Source: a virus. From it: 64,000 bases of DNA. The stretch lies in the IMG/VR virus record IMGVR_UViG_3300018877_000004, positions 1 to 64,000 of that record; one strand, 5' to 3'. Position numbers and translations under genes: made by a program. The first letter of the stretch is position 1; each line of letters starts with the position of its first letter. The notes below the pieces were generated by a model. It was not told where the DNA came from and did not search any database. It saw only the letters and a program-made list of their open reading frames with translations. Below, one piece after another: positions 16,875 through 24,620 of the stretch.

Positions 16875-17699
16875 ATGAATTTGCATTCTGCTTCCGTTCC
16901 AACCTGGCAAGAAATTAAAGAAAACCATTATTACTTTTCTCAAAAATTTCTTGACGAACATAAAAAGCGAAACGGTTTTGTCCCTGTAGAGCCTGGTTTT
17001 ATTTATTTGATTGAAGCTGTTGGCTCTCAGTTTTACAAAATTGGCAAAAGCATTCATCCAGACAAGCGTATTTTGCAAATTTCTCCCAAAATGCCGTTTG
17101 AAACTCGTTTGCTTTGCGTTCGCAGATCGAATTTTATGAGCATCGCAGAAAAGATGCTTCATGCAAAGCTTCAAGATTGCCGAACTAACGGAGAGTGGTT
17201 TGAACTAGACGACACACTTTTGTGCTACTTGACAATGGATTCTACCTCGATGCAAATTCGATATGCCTATGTGGAATCTATTTTTCAGATGTTTTTTGAA
17301 TCGCAAGGTGTGAGCGGACTCCGTTCAATTTTCAAAAAATATCCATTATTTCTCGATTCAGAAGATCATGGGGATTTGTCAATTTTCATGATTGAATCCT
17401 GGATGCGTTCAATCGATGAAACAGTTAAAACGGCAACTACTTTTGACCTGAAAGGACTTGAATATTATTCGACCAATCCCGAATGGGACAAGGTGCTTAA
17501 GTGCATTGAAAACCGTTTGGCGTTTTGCGCTTTTCGATCATTCGGCCATTTGATTTCTCTTGATGATTCCGAATGTCGAGTGGGAACGCAAACAGAAGCA
17601 GATTTCCGGATGTTGCGATCGTATTTTCCCGATATTGAAAAAGCGTTGATTCGACTGAAAAGTAGACCAATCGCAGTCACTTTGGAGGTTGTTTCATGA
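16875..17699 (+). CDS. GIY-YIG family nuclease, T5orf172/MUG113 type
   Basis: After ~45 residues the protein reads GFIYLIEAVGSQFYKIGKS, then RILQISPKMPFETRLLCVR and an ending EKMLHAKLQDCRTNGEWFEL. That is the T5orf172 branch of GIY-YIG domains, common as stand-alone phage nucleases. The remaining ~170 residues are unrecognised. The ATG at 16875 follows AAGAGGACA and is preferred over 16848. The gene is visibly richer in A+T and poorer in HIP1 cores than its neighbours, suggesting recent arrival. Confidence 0.78.
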   Translation: MNLHSASVPTWQEIKENHYYFSQKFLDEHKKRNGFVPVEPGFIYLIEAVGSQFYKIGKSIHPDKRILQISPKMPFETRLLCVRRSNFMSIAEKMLHAKLQDCRTNGEWFELDDTLLCYLTMDSTSMQIRYAYVESIFQMFFESQGVSGLRSIFKKYPLFLDSEDHGDLSIFMIESWMRSIDETVKTATTFDLKGLEYYSTNPEWDKVLKCIENRLAFCAFRSFGHLISLDDSECRVGTQTEADFRMLRSYFPDIEKALIRLKSRPIAVTLEVVS

Positions 17700-18175
17700 C
17701 ACAGCTACACCCCGGCGATCGCGTCACCGTCTACCAATACTCCGACCCCACCGTCACCCTGTCCGATCGCGCTCGTCTCCGCAGTGCCAGCGCTAATCCT
17801 TGGCATCTCCCACCTGATGGGCAGCAATGGCGCAAGCTTCAAATCTGGGGTGACTGGCCGATCGTTGTTCTCTCGATTGCAGGCGATCGCGCCATCGTCA
17901 CTAGTCCTCACTTCCCTTTCCCTCTGTGCAGTGAAGGCATCGAAGTTCCACTAACCCACATCGAGCTAAACCAGCGAGGTGCATATGCTTCCGTCCTTGA
18001 GCGAATCCGAAACGGCGAACCCATCACAGACCCATCGGCAATATCTGCTGACGCGGATTCTCAAAGTGCTGGCCCGTCTTTCCGACGGAAACCTCGCAAA
18101 GGTGGCGAACTTCACAGAGGCGATCGCCCTTCACCAGACCGAGAAGCGGCGATCGCGCAAACAGCGCTTTTTTAA
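17696..18175 (+). CDS. hypothetical protein with C-terminal QTALF motif
   Basis: It overlaps the nuclease stop by ATGA. The first ~95 residues look ordered, with an SH3/KOW-like start (LHPGDRVTVYQYSDPTVTL) and an AGDRAIVTSPHFPFPL strand pair. The remainder is basic and loosely constrained. It overlaps a second frame for its last 190 nt and ends in QTALF, a loose clamp-binding match. Function unknown. Confidence 0.7.
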   Translation: MTQLHPGDRVTVYQYSDPTVTLSDRARLRSASANPWHLPPDGQQWRKLQIWGDWPIVVLSIAGDRAIVTSPHFPFPLCSEGIEVPLTHIELNQRGAYASVLERIRNGEPITDPSAISADADSQSAGPSFRRKPRKGGELHRGDRPSPDREAAIAQTALF

Positions 18176-18179
18176 GTAG
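17985..18179 (+). CDS. overlapping small protein (64 aa)
   Basis: The ATG at 17985 has GAGG about 7 nt upstream. The frame reads like a real helical protein (LLTRILKVLARLSDGNLAKV then ANFTEAIALH), whereas the other frame over the same bases is low-complexity. Both frames may be translated. It is followed by an operon of similar small genes. Confidence 0.5.
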   Translation: MLPSLSESETANPSQTHRQYLLTRILKVLARLSDGNLAKVANFTEAIALHQTEKRRSRKQRFFK

Positions 18180-18190
18180 GAGATAACCCA

Positions 18191-18397
18191 ATGCCTGAAG
18201 ATTTCAAACCACACGAAAACTACTACCTGATTTCGACGCATCACGCTTTTTTGATGTCACAAACTGCCGACGCGATCAACGCTTCCCGCATCGTTTGCCG
18301 CGAATTGATGGCAGAGCTTCGAGCGGAGCAAGTGAAGCCTGCAAGGGCAATCGAGCAGCCGCAGAAGTTGCCCACATTACGAAAAGGAGCAAGCTAA
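18191..18397 (+). CDS. hypothetical small protein (68 aa)
   Basis: A clear ribosome site (GTAGGAGATAA) precedes the ATG. The protein is helical (MSQTADAINASRIVCRELMA) with a basic tail. It is part of a tightly packed run of small genes. Confidence 0.7.
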   Translation: MPEDFKPHENYYLISTHHAFLMSQTADAINASRIVCRELMAELRAEQVKPARAIEQPQKLPTLRKGAS

Positions 18398-18718
18398 ATG
18401 AGCGGTTCAGATTATTTGGACTACGAACCTATGCCACCGCATCTCGCCTTCTATCAAGTGGCTAATGTTCATCAATTCTCAGCCGAACAAGCGCGATCGA
18501 AGGTTCTCGAATTGATGGCATACCTATCGGCTGAACGTGAGCGGGTTGGCTGCTGCCAGCGCACTATCCAGACTCAAGCGATGGCGCTGCGTGACGCTCG
18601 TGAGGAGATTACAGGACTGGCGCAATCGATCGGGCTTTTGGAGGGAGAAGTAAGGCAGTTGAAGCAGCAAAACCGAGAGTTAATTGCCGCATTGGCAGAC
18701 GCATTGGAGGGCGGTTGA
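18398..18718 (+). CDS. coiled-coil small protein (106 aa)
   Basis: It starts on the base after the previous stop. The second half is a coiled coil (LAQSIGLLEGEVRQLKQQNR). A stretch near residues 20-45 resembles the preceding protein (SAEQARSKVLELMAYLSAE), suggesting shared ancestry. Function unknown. Confidence 0.7.
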   Translation: MSGSDYLDYEPMPPHLAFYQVANVHQFSAEQARSKVLELMAYLSAERERVGCCQRTIQTQAMALRDAREEITGLAQSIGLLEGEVRQLKQQNRELIAALADALEGG

Positions 18719-18720
18719 TC

Positions 18721-18927
18721 ATGGGCTTCAACGAATCCGATCTAGTCCAGCTAGTTTGCTGGCTCTCAAAATTTGTGGTTAATGGCAGCAAGGCTAGCCT
18801 TGTCGTTATCTCGCCAGAAATGCAAAACAAGCTCAAGTATCTAGCAGCGCAAGAGACGAGCGACGGGGCGATCAAAAGGGCGATCAATTTTGCTCTGACA
18901 CATGAAAGAGATGGGGAGATCGATTAA
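18721..18927 (+). CDS. hypothetical small protein (68 aa)
   Basis: The ATG at 18721 follows GGAGGGCGG. The protein is short and mixed (QLVCWLSKFVVNGSKASLVV, then MQNKLKYLAAQE) and might fold around one helix pair. No family recognised. Confidence 0.65.
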   Translation: MGFNESDLVQLVCWLSKFVVNGSKASLVVISPEMQNKLKYLAAQETSDGAIKRAINFALTHERDGEID

Positions 18928-19104
18928 ATGGCCAACATTCCTGAAGATTGGGCAACGCACCCAATGTTTCGTCAAATGCTTGAGTTGATGCGCTCGGATC
19001 TGGACAACGCGCTTACTACTTTCGATCTGCCGCCTGAAGTGCGATCGAGGTTCGAGAATTTTGCAGGATATATCGAAGGGATTTTAGGGAAGGAGGGCAA
19101 TTGA
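18928..19104 (+). CDS. hypothetical small protein (58 aa)
   Basis: The ATG directly follows the previous stop. The 58 residues (MANIPEDWATHPMFRQMLEL) are helical and acidic. It continues the small-gene operon. Confidence 0.6.
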   Translation: MANIPEDWATHPMFRQMLELMRSDLDNALTTFDLPPEVRSRFENFAGYIEGILGKEGN

Positions 19105-19105
19105 A

Positions 19106-19360
19106 GTGGGTGAAAGATTAATGCAAGAACGACTGGCTTTGATTTGCAGACTACCAGAACAGTATCCGTGGTCGCGTGTTTCTAATCCGGTATGGCAAGA
19201 GCCGCACAGTGAATTTTTTGCCGCTCGAATTTTCTCAAACACTTTCGCAACTTATGTCGAGTACGAGTCTAGCGGCGTCATTTATCGGGTTATCGAAAAG
19301 AAAATGCTAGCCAGCTACGGAATTCTTTTCTCTACGAAGGGCGATCGCAATGCAGGATAG
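19106..19360 (+). CDS. hypothetical protein (84 aa)
   Basis: A GTG start about 10 nt after AAGGAGG is preferred. The protein is mixed alpha/beta (FFAARIFSNTFATYVEYESS) with no known domain. Its end overlaps the next gene. Confidence 0.6.
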   Translation: MGERLMQERLALICRLPEQYPWSRVSNPVWQEPHSEFFAARIFSNTFATYVEYESSGVIYRVIEKKMLASYGILFSTKGDRNAG

Positions 19361-19571
19361 ACCCACCCCGCAGCCTGGCGACATCTGGCAGCACTGGCAG
19401 GGGAAGAAGTACAGAATTCTCTCGGTTGATGATGGGCGAGTTGAGTACAAATTGTTTAACAGCTTGAGCCTCGTTCCATTCACAACAAATGTTAGCCTTG
19501 ACTATTTTTTGGGCGTGTCGCTAGTGAAGGGCGTAAATCGATTTGAGTTTGTAGAGGGCGATCGAGTTTAG
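19350..19571 (+). CDS. small SH3-like/DUF1653-like protein (73 aa)
   Basis: The start reads TPQPGDIWQHWQGKKYRILS, resembling the small beta-barrel domain of DUF1653-like proteins (a PGD then a strand ending in YRxL). It overlaps the previous gene by 11 nt. Function unknown. Confidence 0.65.
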   Translation: MQDRPTPQPGDIWQHWQGKKYRILSVDDGRVEYKLFNSLSLVPFTTNVSLDYFLGVSLVKGVNRFEFVEGDRV

Positions 19572-19600
19572 TTTGCAAATTTATAAGGAGATTGATTGAA

Positions 19601-19783
19601 ATGGCTAAACAAACAGAATCTGCGGCACAAATTTTTCTGCGCACTGCCAGCAATTATCAGCAGCATGGTACGTGCTACCCAGAGCGATTGCATTTACTCG
19701 ACAAGCTCAAGAAGCACGTAGAAAACCAGTACCCAGAAGACGACAGACTGAAAGCGATCATTGATGAATTGAAGGCGTGTTAA
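19601..19783 (+). CDS. hypothetical protein (60 aa)
   Basis: The ATG at 19601 is ~10 nt after AAGGAG. The protein is helical (AAQIFLRTASNYQQHGTCYP). It is the last rightward gene here and overlaps the integrase gene tail-to-tail by 4 nt. Confidence 0.65.
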   Translation: MAKQTESAAQIFLRTASNYQQHGTCYPERLHLLDKLKKHVENQYPEDDRLKAIIDELKAC

Positions 19784-21192
19784 ACCCTCATATCGATCGA
19801 TTGGATCACCCCATCGATAATCACAACCTTGTTAATGAAGCGCCTAAAAAGCTGCTGCCTGTCTCTGGCATTTAAGTCAGTCCAGAATCCGGGGTCAGTT
19901 CCTACACTCGCGAACAGAGTTCTGACCCCTAAATCTATACTTCCATTTTGGTTGTTTAGTGCTTGCGCTTGAGCCTTAAGCCTGACAAGTTTTTGGTTTA
20001 ACAATCCGTCCTCATCTCCCATTTCACCGATCATTGCCTCGATCTGCTGTATCTGCCGCAAAAGCTTTAATACTTGTGGATTGGGCGCAGCTTCTTCTGC
20101 ATCTAAGTCGACTGCTGCTGCTTCTGCAATTTCTGCCGATCGCTGGCATAACGCCAAAATCACTGCCTGCTCAATGAGGTCGATCGATACTCCCTTTCCA
20201 GGTGCGTTGTAGCAGGGAAGGCTGGCAATTTTGCGACTGCGGCTGCGGCAATAAGCGTAATGATAATATTTGTCCTGCTTGACACTGTGACTGCGGGAGA
20301 TGCCCATTCGATAGCCACAGCGCCCACAGACCAGCAGAGACGAAAGAGCATAGACAAACCGCTGCTGATTGCTTCCCGTCCGGTATGCAGCCTTAGTGCT
20401 GCCCATCATGTGCCGAATCCCGTCTTGATCTGCGTCAGTCAGCAGGCGATCGTCTGGGTGGGTGTTGTAGGCAATGCGCCCCCATTCCCCATAGTTTTTG
20501 CTGCTGATGTTCTGGTATGGCGTATGACCGCACAGTACCGGACTCATGACCCATCGCCCCAAGCCAGCAGGTGTCCAGCGCTTGCCTAGTTCTGTATCGA
20601 TCTGGCGACACGCTTCTGCCATGTTTCCACCGCAGGAACGAATGATCTCGATCGCTCTAGCTGCTGGGATGCTCAAATCCAATCGATACCGCTCGTCTTG
20701 CCGCAAGTATCCCCACGGTGCGCCCGGATTTGCTTTTTGCTGATGGCGAAAATACTCAAAGCCGTCTCGAATTCGCTTCGAGAGCATTCTGACTTCGCCT
20801 TCTGACTGGACACCCGCAATCATGAATTGCTCCCATTCTGTCGGGTTGGCAAAGTCTACGGCGCGACCTTTGAGGATTTCCCACAGTTCGATCCCAGACT
20901 GTTCAAACATCTTGGCAAGCCGTGCATTCATTTCTGCATGGCGCGTAATTCGATCGCAACGGTCAATCACCAAGCGATCAATTTGGCGTGGGCTGAACAG
21001 CGCCAACAGCTTCTCAAAGTCGGGACGATCGTCTTTGCGCCCGCTCTGGACATCAACAAACAGTAGGTTATTGTCTGGTTCGATGCCGAAGCTTCGCACC
21101 TGCCGATCGAGCCGAAACAGTTGCCGCTCTAGGGCTGAGGAGTCGCGTGATTGCTCTTTTCTAGAAACTCTTGCGTATCGTGCAACACGCAT
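19780..21192 (-). CDS. large serine recombinase (phage integrase/XisF-like)
   Basis: The N-terminal resolvase fold has RVARYARVSRKEQSRDSSALERQ, with the catalytic serine in the first strand-loop (RVSRKEQS), and later IDRLVIDRCDRITRH. The recombinase domain (NPGAPWGYLRQDERY, then WTPAGLGRWVMSPVLCG), a zinc-ribbon (LLVCGRCGYRMG with a later CYNAPG) and a coiled-coil follow. That is the layout of large serine integrases. The start at MRVARY is preferred. It is the enzyme expected to integrate or excise the element. Cyanobacterial XisF is in the same class, but identity cannot be claimed. Confidence 0.9.
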   Translation of the reverse strand: MRVARYARVSRKEQSRDSSALERQLFRLDRQVRSFGIEPDNNLLFVDVQSGRKDDRPDFEKLLALFSPRQIDRLVIDRCDRITRHAEMNARLAKMFEQSGIELWEILKGRAVDFANPTEWEQFMIAGVQSEGEVRMLSKRIRDGFEYFRHQQKANPGAPWGYLRQDERYRLDLSIPAARAIEIIRSCGGNMAEACRQIDTELGKRWTPAGLGRWVMSPVLCGHTPYQNISSKNYGEWGRIAYNTHPDDRLLTDADQDGIRHMMGSTKAAYRTGSNQQRFVYALSSLLVCGRCGYRMGISRSHSVKQDKYYHYAYCRSRSRKIASLPCYNAPGKGVSIDLIEQAVILALCQRSAEIAEAAAVDLDAEEAAPNPQVLKLLRQIQQIEAMIGEMGDEDGLLNQKLVRLKAQAQALNNQNGSIDLGVRTLFASVGTDPGFWTDLNARDRQQLFRRFINKVVIIDGVIQSIDMRV

Positions 21193-21309
21193 GATCACCA
21201 CCGATAATTTTTAGCTAAATTATATTGCCTTTAGGCCAATTAATTAGGCTAAAATAAGGCATATCAAGGGTTTCAGTGATTGCTCTTAGTGTCGCAAGTA
21301 GCACCATCT
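21193..21309. promoter_or_regulatory. divergent integrase/HNH promoter region, possible attP
   Basis: An AT-rich intergenic region holds a perfect leftward TATAAT (21219-21224 on the minus strand) for the integrase and a rightward TAAAAT (21250-21255). Between them lies a near-palindrome around AATTAATT (TTTAGGCC to GGCTAAA). Serine-integrase attP sites often lie next to the gene, so this is a candidate region, but no core could be proven. Confidence 0.45.
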
Positions 21310-21843
21310 ATGTCAAAGAAGCTCTCAATTGCACCCAAAGAAGAACGATCGAAGCGCAGCTACACCTTGCCGAATCAAGTGAAAAAGCGCGATCGAAATA
21401 TCTGTCAGTGCTGCGGTTTTGTCTATGACCATATTGAGGCGCATCACATCCACTGGATAGAACAAGGTGGAGCAGATGACCTGTCAAACCTGGTGTCGCT
21501 GTGCAGGCAGTGTCACAAAAATGTGCCAATGGATGCTGACAAGTTTCTTCAGTATCAGCGGCAAGGCGGCATTATTTGGCAGAGGATGTTGCTAAATGCG
21601 ATCGAGGTTTCTGGCGATCCTGACCAAGCGGCAAAGCTTATCAGCGGCATGAGATCTGACCTTTTTGGGGTGTATGCCGGGGTGAATGGTGAGGATGGAG
21701 AGCCGCCCGCATGGTACGACCCGATCGAAGCCGAAATCTTCGCCCTAAGCTGCGATCGCTCCACTTCCCGGCCCTCTACCCCACCTCAGGGCCGACGCAA
21801 GCGATCGAAGTCTGTTGCTGAAGGGCAGCTTGCCTTGTTTTAG
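21310..21843 (+). CDS. HNH endonuclease with C-terminal clamp motif
   Basis: The core is typical HNH: CQCCG, then EAHHIHWIEQGGADDLSNLV and SLCRQCHK, with paired CxxC zinc ligands and a metal-binding histidine pair. The protein ends EGQLALF, a match to the sliding-clamp binding consensus, which is not usual for HNH enzymes. The ATG giving MSKKLSIAP is preferred. It may be a nuclease acting at replication forks or in DNA degradation/packaging. Confidence 0.82.
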   Translation: MSKKLSIAPKEERSKRSYTLPNQVKKRDRNICQCCGFVYDHIEAHHIHWIEQGGADDLSNLVSLCRQCHKNVPMDADKFLQYQRQGGIIWQRMLLNAIEVSGDPDQAAKLISGMRSDLFGVYAGVNGEDGEPPAWYDPIEAEIFALSCDRSTSRPSTPPQGRRKRSKSVAEGQLALF

Positions 21844-21882
21844 GACGATTATTCTGGTTCAACCGAATTTGAAACACTTCTC

Positions 21883-22167
21883 ATGAATGATCCTGATTTT
21901 TCAGACGGGACTGATTTGATCATTACCTTTGACGACGAAGTGCTTTATCAAGATGAGCTTTATATTGTGTGCGGATGGAGTGCGAAAGATTTAGACATTG
22001 GTTACTATTTGCAGTTGGTTCCTAAACATATTATTGAATGCAGTCTTGATTACACAGTTGAGTCATCTACTTACGCCAAGCCGCAGGAAGTCACTCTGGT
22101 AAAACGGGGCAAAACTTTTCAGAGTTTCATTAAAGAGTTGCAAGATGAGCACAATGCCCCCATCTAA
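21883..22167 (+). CDS. hypothetical acidic protein (94 aa)
   Basis: A soluble beta-rich protein (LIITFDDEVLYQDELYIVCG) without a recognised family. It overlaps the next gene by 23 nt. Confidence 0.65.
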   Translation: MNDPDFSDGTDLIITFDDEVLYQDELYIVCGWSAKDLDIGYYLQLVPKHIIECSLDYTVESSTYAKPQEVTLVKRGKTFQSFIKELQDEHNAPI

Positions 22168-22363
22168 CCCCTCACAACCATCACCAAAACCGCAGTACAG
22201 GCAAGAATCCCCACCGAAGCCCAGATACAAGCGCATAGCTGCCACTGGTGCGCTAAGGACTCTGCTTCTGAAGCTCGATCGCGCTAACTTTGGGTATGAT
22301 TTGACTACTCCTGTTGGCAATGCGAGTCAGCGCAAGTACAATCCCTATGTTGAAAAGTTTTGA
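22145..22363 (+). CDS. hypothetical proline-rich protein (72 aa)
   Basis: It starts with a Pro/Gln-rich segment (SNPSQPSPKPQYRQESPPKP), then a basic helix (GALRTLLLKLDRANFGYDL). It may bind nucleic acid or protein partners; unassigned. Confidence 0.5.
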   Translation: MSTMPPSNPSQPSPKPQYRQESPPKPRYKRIAATGALRTLLLKLDRANFGYDLTTPVGNASQRKYNPYVEKF

Positions 22364-22556
22364 TTTTAACTGGTTCAACCTTGCTCCTCCTTCTTTCAAA
22401 GTTTGGAAGTTCCGTGTAGTGCTTTTTAATGCCTTTAATCGAGTAAGTGATAGCGGGCATTTTTGGGGATTCGGATTGCTTCAAGTCGGAAGACGGCATT
22501 TGTTTTATATCAGTTATAACAGTTGCAGTATTTTGTTTTTAGGTCGTTCACAATAA
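22350..22556 (+). CDS. hypothetical aromatic-rich protein (68 aa)
   Basis: The ATG lies within the end of the previous gene (14-nt overlap). The protein is rich in Phe, Trp and Tyr (FKVWKFRVVLFNAFNRVS). The opposite-strand frame is basic and low-complexity. No family recognised. Confidence 0.5.
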   Translation: MKSFDFNWFNLAPPSFKVWKFRVVLFNAFNRVSDSGHFWGFGLLQVGRRHLFYISYNSCSILFLGRSQ

Positions 22557-22581
22557 ACGAGTTTTGACGGCATAGTGTCTC

Positions 22582-22920
22582 CTATTTCTTCGGCGGCCAT
22601 TGCCCATCGAGCAGTACCCCGCTCACCTGATCTCTCTTCCCTACTCGATCGCGCAAATGCTCACACTGTAAGATTGCAAAGCCTGCCACATCCGTCCAAA
22701 AATCCATTTCAGCAGGGCTGTAGCTTTTCCAATAGCTTGCGGTTTCCAGTGCCAGCGCGATCGCGTCACAAGCCCGCCTAGCACACTGATCAATCTGCTT
22801 CTCCGTGTTTGCCAGTGCTTGACGATGTTTGCTCATTTCTTTCATGAGGCGATCGCGCACTCTTGCGCCTTCGCCCACATAGCTATCGTCATTCTTGCCC
22901 ATGTTGTTATACCGAGTCAT
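22582..22920 (-). CDS. hypothetical protein, 5' part displaced by a possible frameshift
   Basis: From ATG 22920 this gives 112 residues, helical and charged (RVRDRLMKEMSKHRQALANT, then CARRACDAIALALETASYW). Protein-like sequence in the same frame continues upstream to about 23040 (FFLYFTEPPGREK, LDLGFDLWNTARDDYS) but no start codon is found there. The neighbouring 77-aa frame ends at 23043 one base out of phase. Either the two are one gene broken by a -1 shift, or this gene starts late. Confidence 0.5.
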   Translation of the reverse strand: MTRYNNMGKNDDSYVGEGARVRDRLMKEMSKHRQALANTEKQIDQCARRACDAIALALETASYWKSYSPAEMDFWTDVAGFAILQCEHLRDRVGKRDQVSGVLLDGQWPPKK

Positions 22921-23042
22921 GGCAATAGAGTAGTCATCACGAGCGGTGTTCCACAGGTCGAACCCTAAATCGAGTTGCGCTCTCCAAACTAAGTGCTTTT
23001 CTCTGCCAGGAGGTTCTGTGAAGTACAGAAAGAATTCGTGGG

Positions 23043-23276
23043 TTACTCTGGCGTCGGCTCTGAAAGGAGTTCTTCGATCGCCATTGCGTCCACTGCCAGA
23101 AGTGATGTTGGCTCTGAAGTGTCGGCAGACCAAGAGGTGTCGCGTGGCAAGTCCACGGGGCGATATACCTTCCCAATGATCGACAAGCCCGCGATCGGCC
23201 TGATCTCGCACCACAGGGCGACGTTTGAAGGGATCGTCTGATCGGGTGGCAGGCTTGGTTCCGAAAAGTCGCTCAT
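23043..23276 (-). CDS. hypothetical acidic protein (77 aa), possibly N-terminal part of the next gene
   Basis: The frame reads MSDFSEPSLPPDQTIPSNVA, then ALWCEIRPIAGLSIIGKVYR, with a natural composition; the overlapping frame is Arg-rich and unconvincing. It stops exactly where the downstream frame begins to look protein-like, shifted by -1. No slippery heptamer is evident. Confidence 0.5.
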   Translation of the reverse strand: MSDFSEPSLPPDQTIPSNVALWCEIRPIAGLSIIGKVYRPVDLPRDTSWSADTSEPTSLLAVDAMAIEELLSEPTPE

Positions 23277-23361
23277 AAAAGGTTGGCACGATCGGCACCA
23301 AACAGAAGTTCCCTATATGTTAACCGCGCAAATGGCAAGGTACGTCTGTATTCTGACGCAA

Positions 23362-23592
23362 TCAAGCCGCTAGAGTTTCGCTGATTTCTTCGTCATCCTC
23401 AACCCAAGGATCAGCGCCTTCGACAAATCGATCGCACTGCTCATCCGCCCAGCGATACCGTTCGCAGGTTTGGCAGAAGGTTTGATTCTCTCCTGCCGCC
23501 AAGCGTCGATCGGCGTCCTGAGTGTCTGCGATATAGGGCAAGCGCGGTTGAGTTTGGCAGTTGAGCGGATCGTGATCTTGCATGGTACTCAC
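23362..23592 (-). CDS. small Cys-containing protein (76 aa)
   Basis: The GTG start overlaps the upstream stop (ATGTGA). The protein has CQTCERYRWADEQC, a likely zinc site, and a strongly acidic tail (WVEDDEEISE). Function unknown. Confidence 0.6.
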   Translation of the reverse strand: MSTMQDHDPLNCQTQPRLPYIADTQDADRRLAAGENQTFCQTCERYRWADEQCDRFVEGADPWVEDDEEISETLAA

Positions 23593-23795
23593 ATTGTTAA
23601 CATTCCGCGATGGCTAATAGTCAGCAATTCTGATTCTGGATATTTCTCTTTGACACGCGCGATCGCTGCTTCCATGTTTGGCGCTGTTAGCAACTCACTG
23701 CCGTTAATTACATGAAAGCTGCCGTCCGGCTTTTTATGCTTATCAGATAGTCGCTTCAGTTGAACGTGCCAAACGCTTAAATTTTCGCTATTCAT
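23589..23795 (-). CDS. hypothetical protein (68 aa)
   Basis: A small basic alpha/beta protein (VWHVQLKRLSDKHKKPDGSF, then AAIARVKEKYPES) followed by an overlapping gene. No family recognised. Confidence 0.6.
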   Translation of the reverse strand: MNSENLSVWHVQLKRLSDKHKKPDGSFHVINGSELLTAPNMEAAIARVKEKYPESELLTISHRGMLTM

Positions 23796-23822
23796 ATCGT
23801 CCCTGCAAAGCTCCCTCGCATT

Positions 23823-24602
23823 CTATCCAACCGTCTCCAGATCCTCCCAAGCCTTAGCGCGACTGAAGTAAAAGCCCTGCGCGTAATCAACCCCGATCGA
23901 CTTGCAGAGTTGGAGCTGAATATCATTCTCAATCCCCTCAGCAACCGTTTTTAGGCTGAAGACTTTCGCCAGCTTGACGAAGCATTCGTAAATCGCGATC
24001 GCCCCTTCATCCTTTTGATCAGTCGGCATAAAGAAGCGATCGATTTTCAAAAAGCTAATAATGCCTTGCAAGCTGCTTAGCCGTAGCATTGAAGAATGTT
24101 GAGTGCCAAAGTCATCAATGCCCAATTCTGCCCATTCTGAGAGAGGCATAAGCGCCTGCTGAAGGATGGCTAGATCTCTCGTGGCAACCGCATCTTCCGT
24201 GACTTCAAACTTGATTTTTCCAACAATTTGCAGCCTTAAAAGTGACTCTTTAATCTTTAGGTAAAACTCAGGACTTATTAATTGATTGGGCGATAGATTT
24301 AGGGCGATATATCGATCGTTTTGCATCGCACTTGCCTTCTCGCAGGCTTCTTGGAATACCCACTCAAAAAGCGGTTGCTGCCACAAAAAATCGCTTGCCC
24401 GAAAATCGGCAATTCCTGGTAGAAACGCCGCAGGAAATAGCAAGCCTCGATCGGGGTGCTGCCACCTAATCAGCCCCTCGTAGCCGCTTACAGGTAAATC
24501 TTCGGACTGTAGGGAAACGATCGGCTGATAGTGCAGCCGCAATTCGTTTTGCTCGATCGCTCTCAAGAGTTCGCGGGCACTGGGTTGCTGGGTTGCGGGC
24601 AT
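23823..24602 (-). CDS. EAL-domain c-di-GMP phosphodiesterase
   Basis: A stand-alone EAL domain of 259 residues. Expected active-site residues are all visible: the EAL signature as EGLIRW (E42), N102 in LNLSP, E133 in KFEVTED, the metal pair D163-D164 in GIDDFGT, K186 in LKIDRF, E222 in VAEGIEN and Q242 in AQGF. It should hydrolyse cyclic di-GMP in the cytoplasm. No sensor or GGDEF domain is attached. Its place in the phage accessory block, near a type IV pilin gene, suggests control of host motility or surface state. Confidence 0.9.
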   Translation of the reverse strand: MPATQQPSARELLRAIEQNELRLHYQPIVSLQSEDLPVSGYEGLIRWQHPDRGLLFPAAFLPGIADFRASDFLWQQPLFEWVFQEACEKASAMQNDRYIALNLSPNQLISPEFYLKIKESLLRLQIVGKIKFEVTEDAVATRDLAILQQALMPLSEWAELGIDDFGTQHSSMLRLSSLQGIISFLKIDRFFMPTDQKDEGAIAIYECFVKLAKVFSLKTVAEGIENDIQLQLCKSIGVDYAQGFYFSRAKAWEDLETVG

Positions 24603-24620
24603 GAGGGGCGATCGATTTCG

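Noticed and set aside
19780-21192. Naming the integrase xisF
   Set aside because: The domain layout fits large serine recombinases including XisF, but gene-level identity cannot be shown from this sequence alone.
21193-21309. Definite attP core
   Set aside because: The region is a plausible location, but without the second copy or host junction no core sequence can be chosen.
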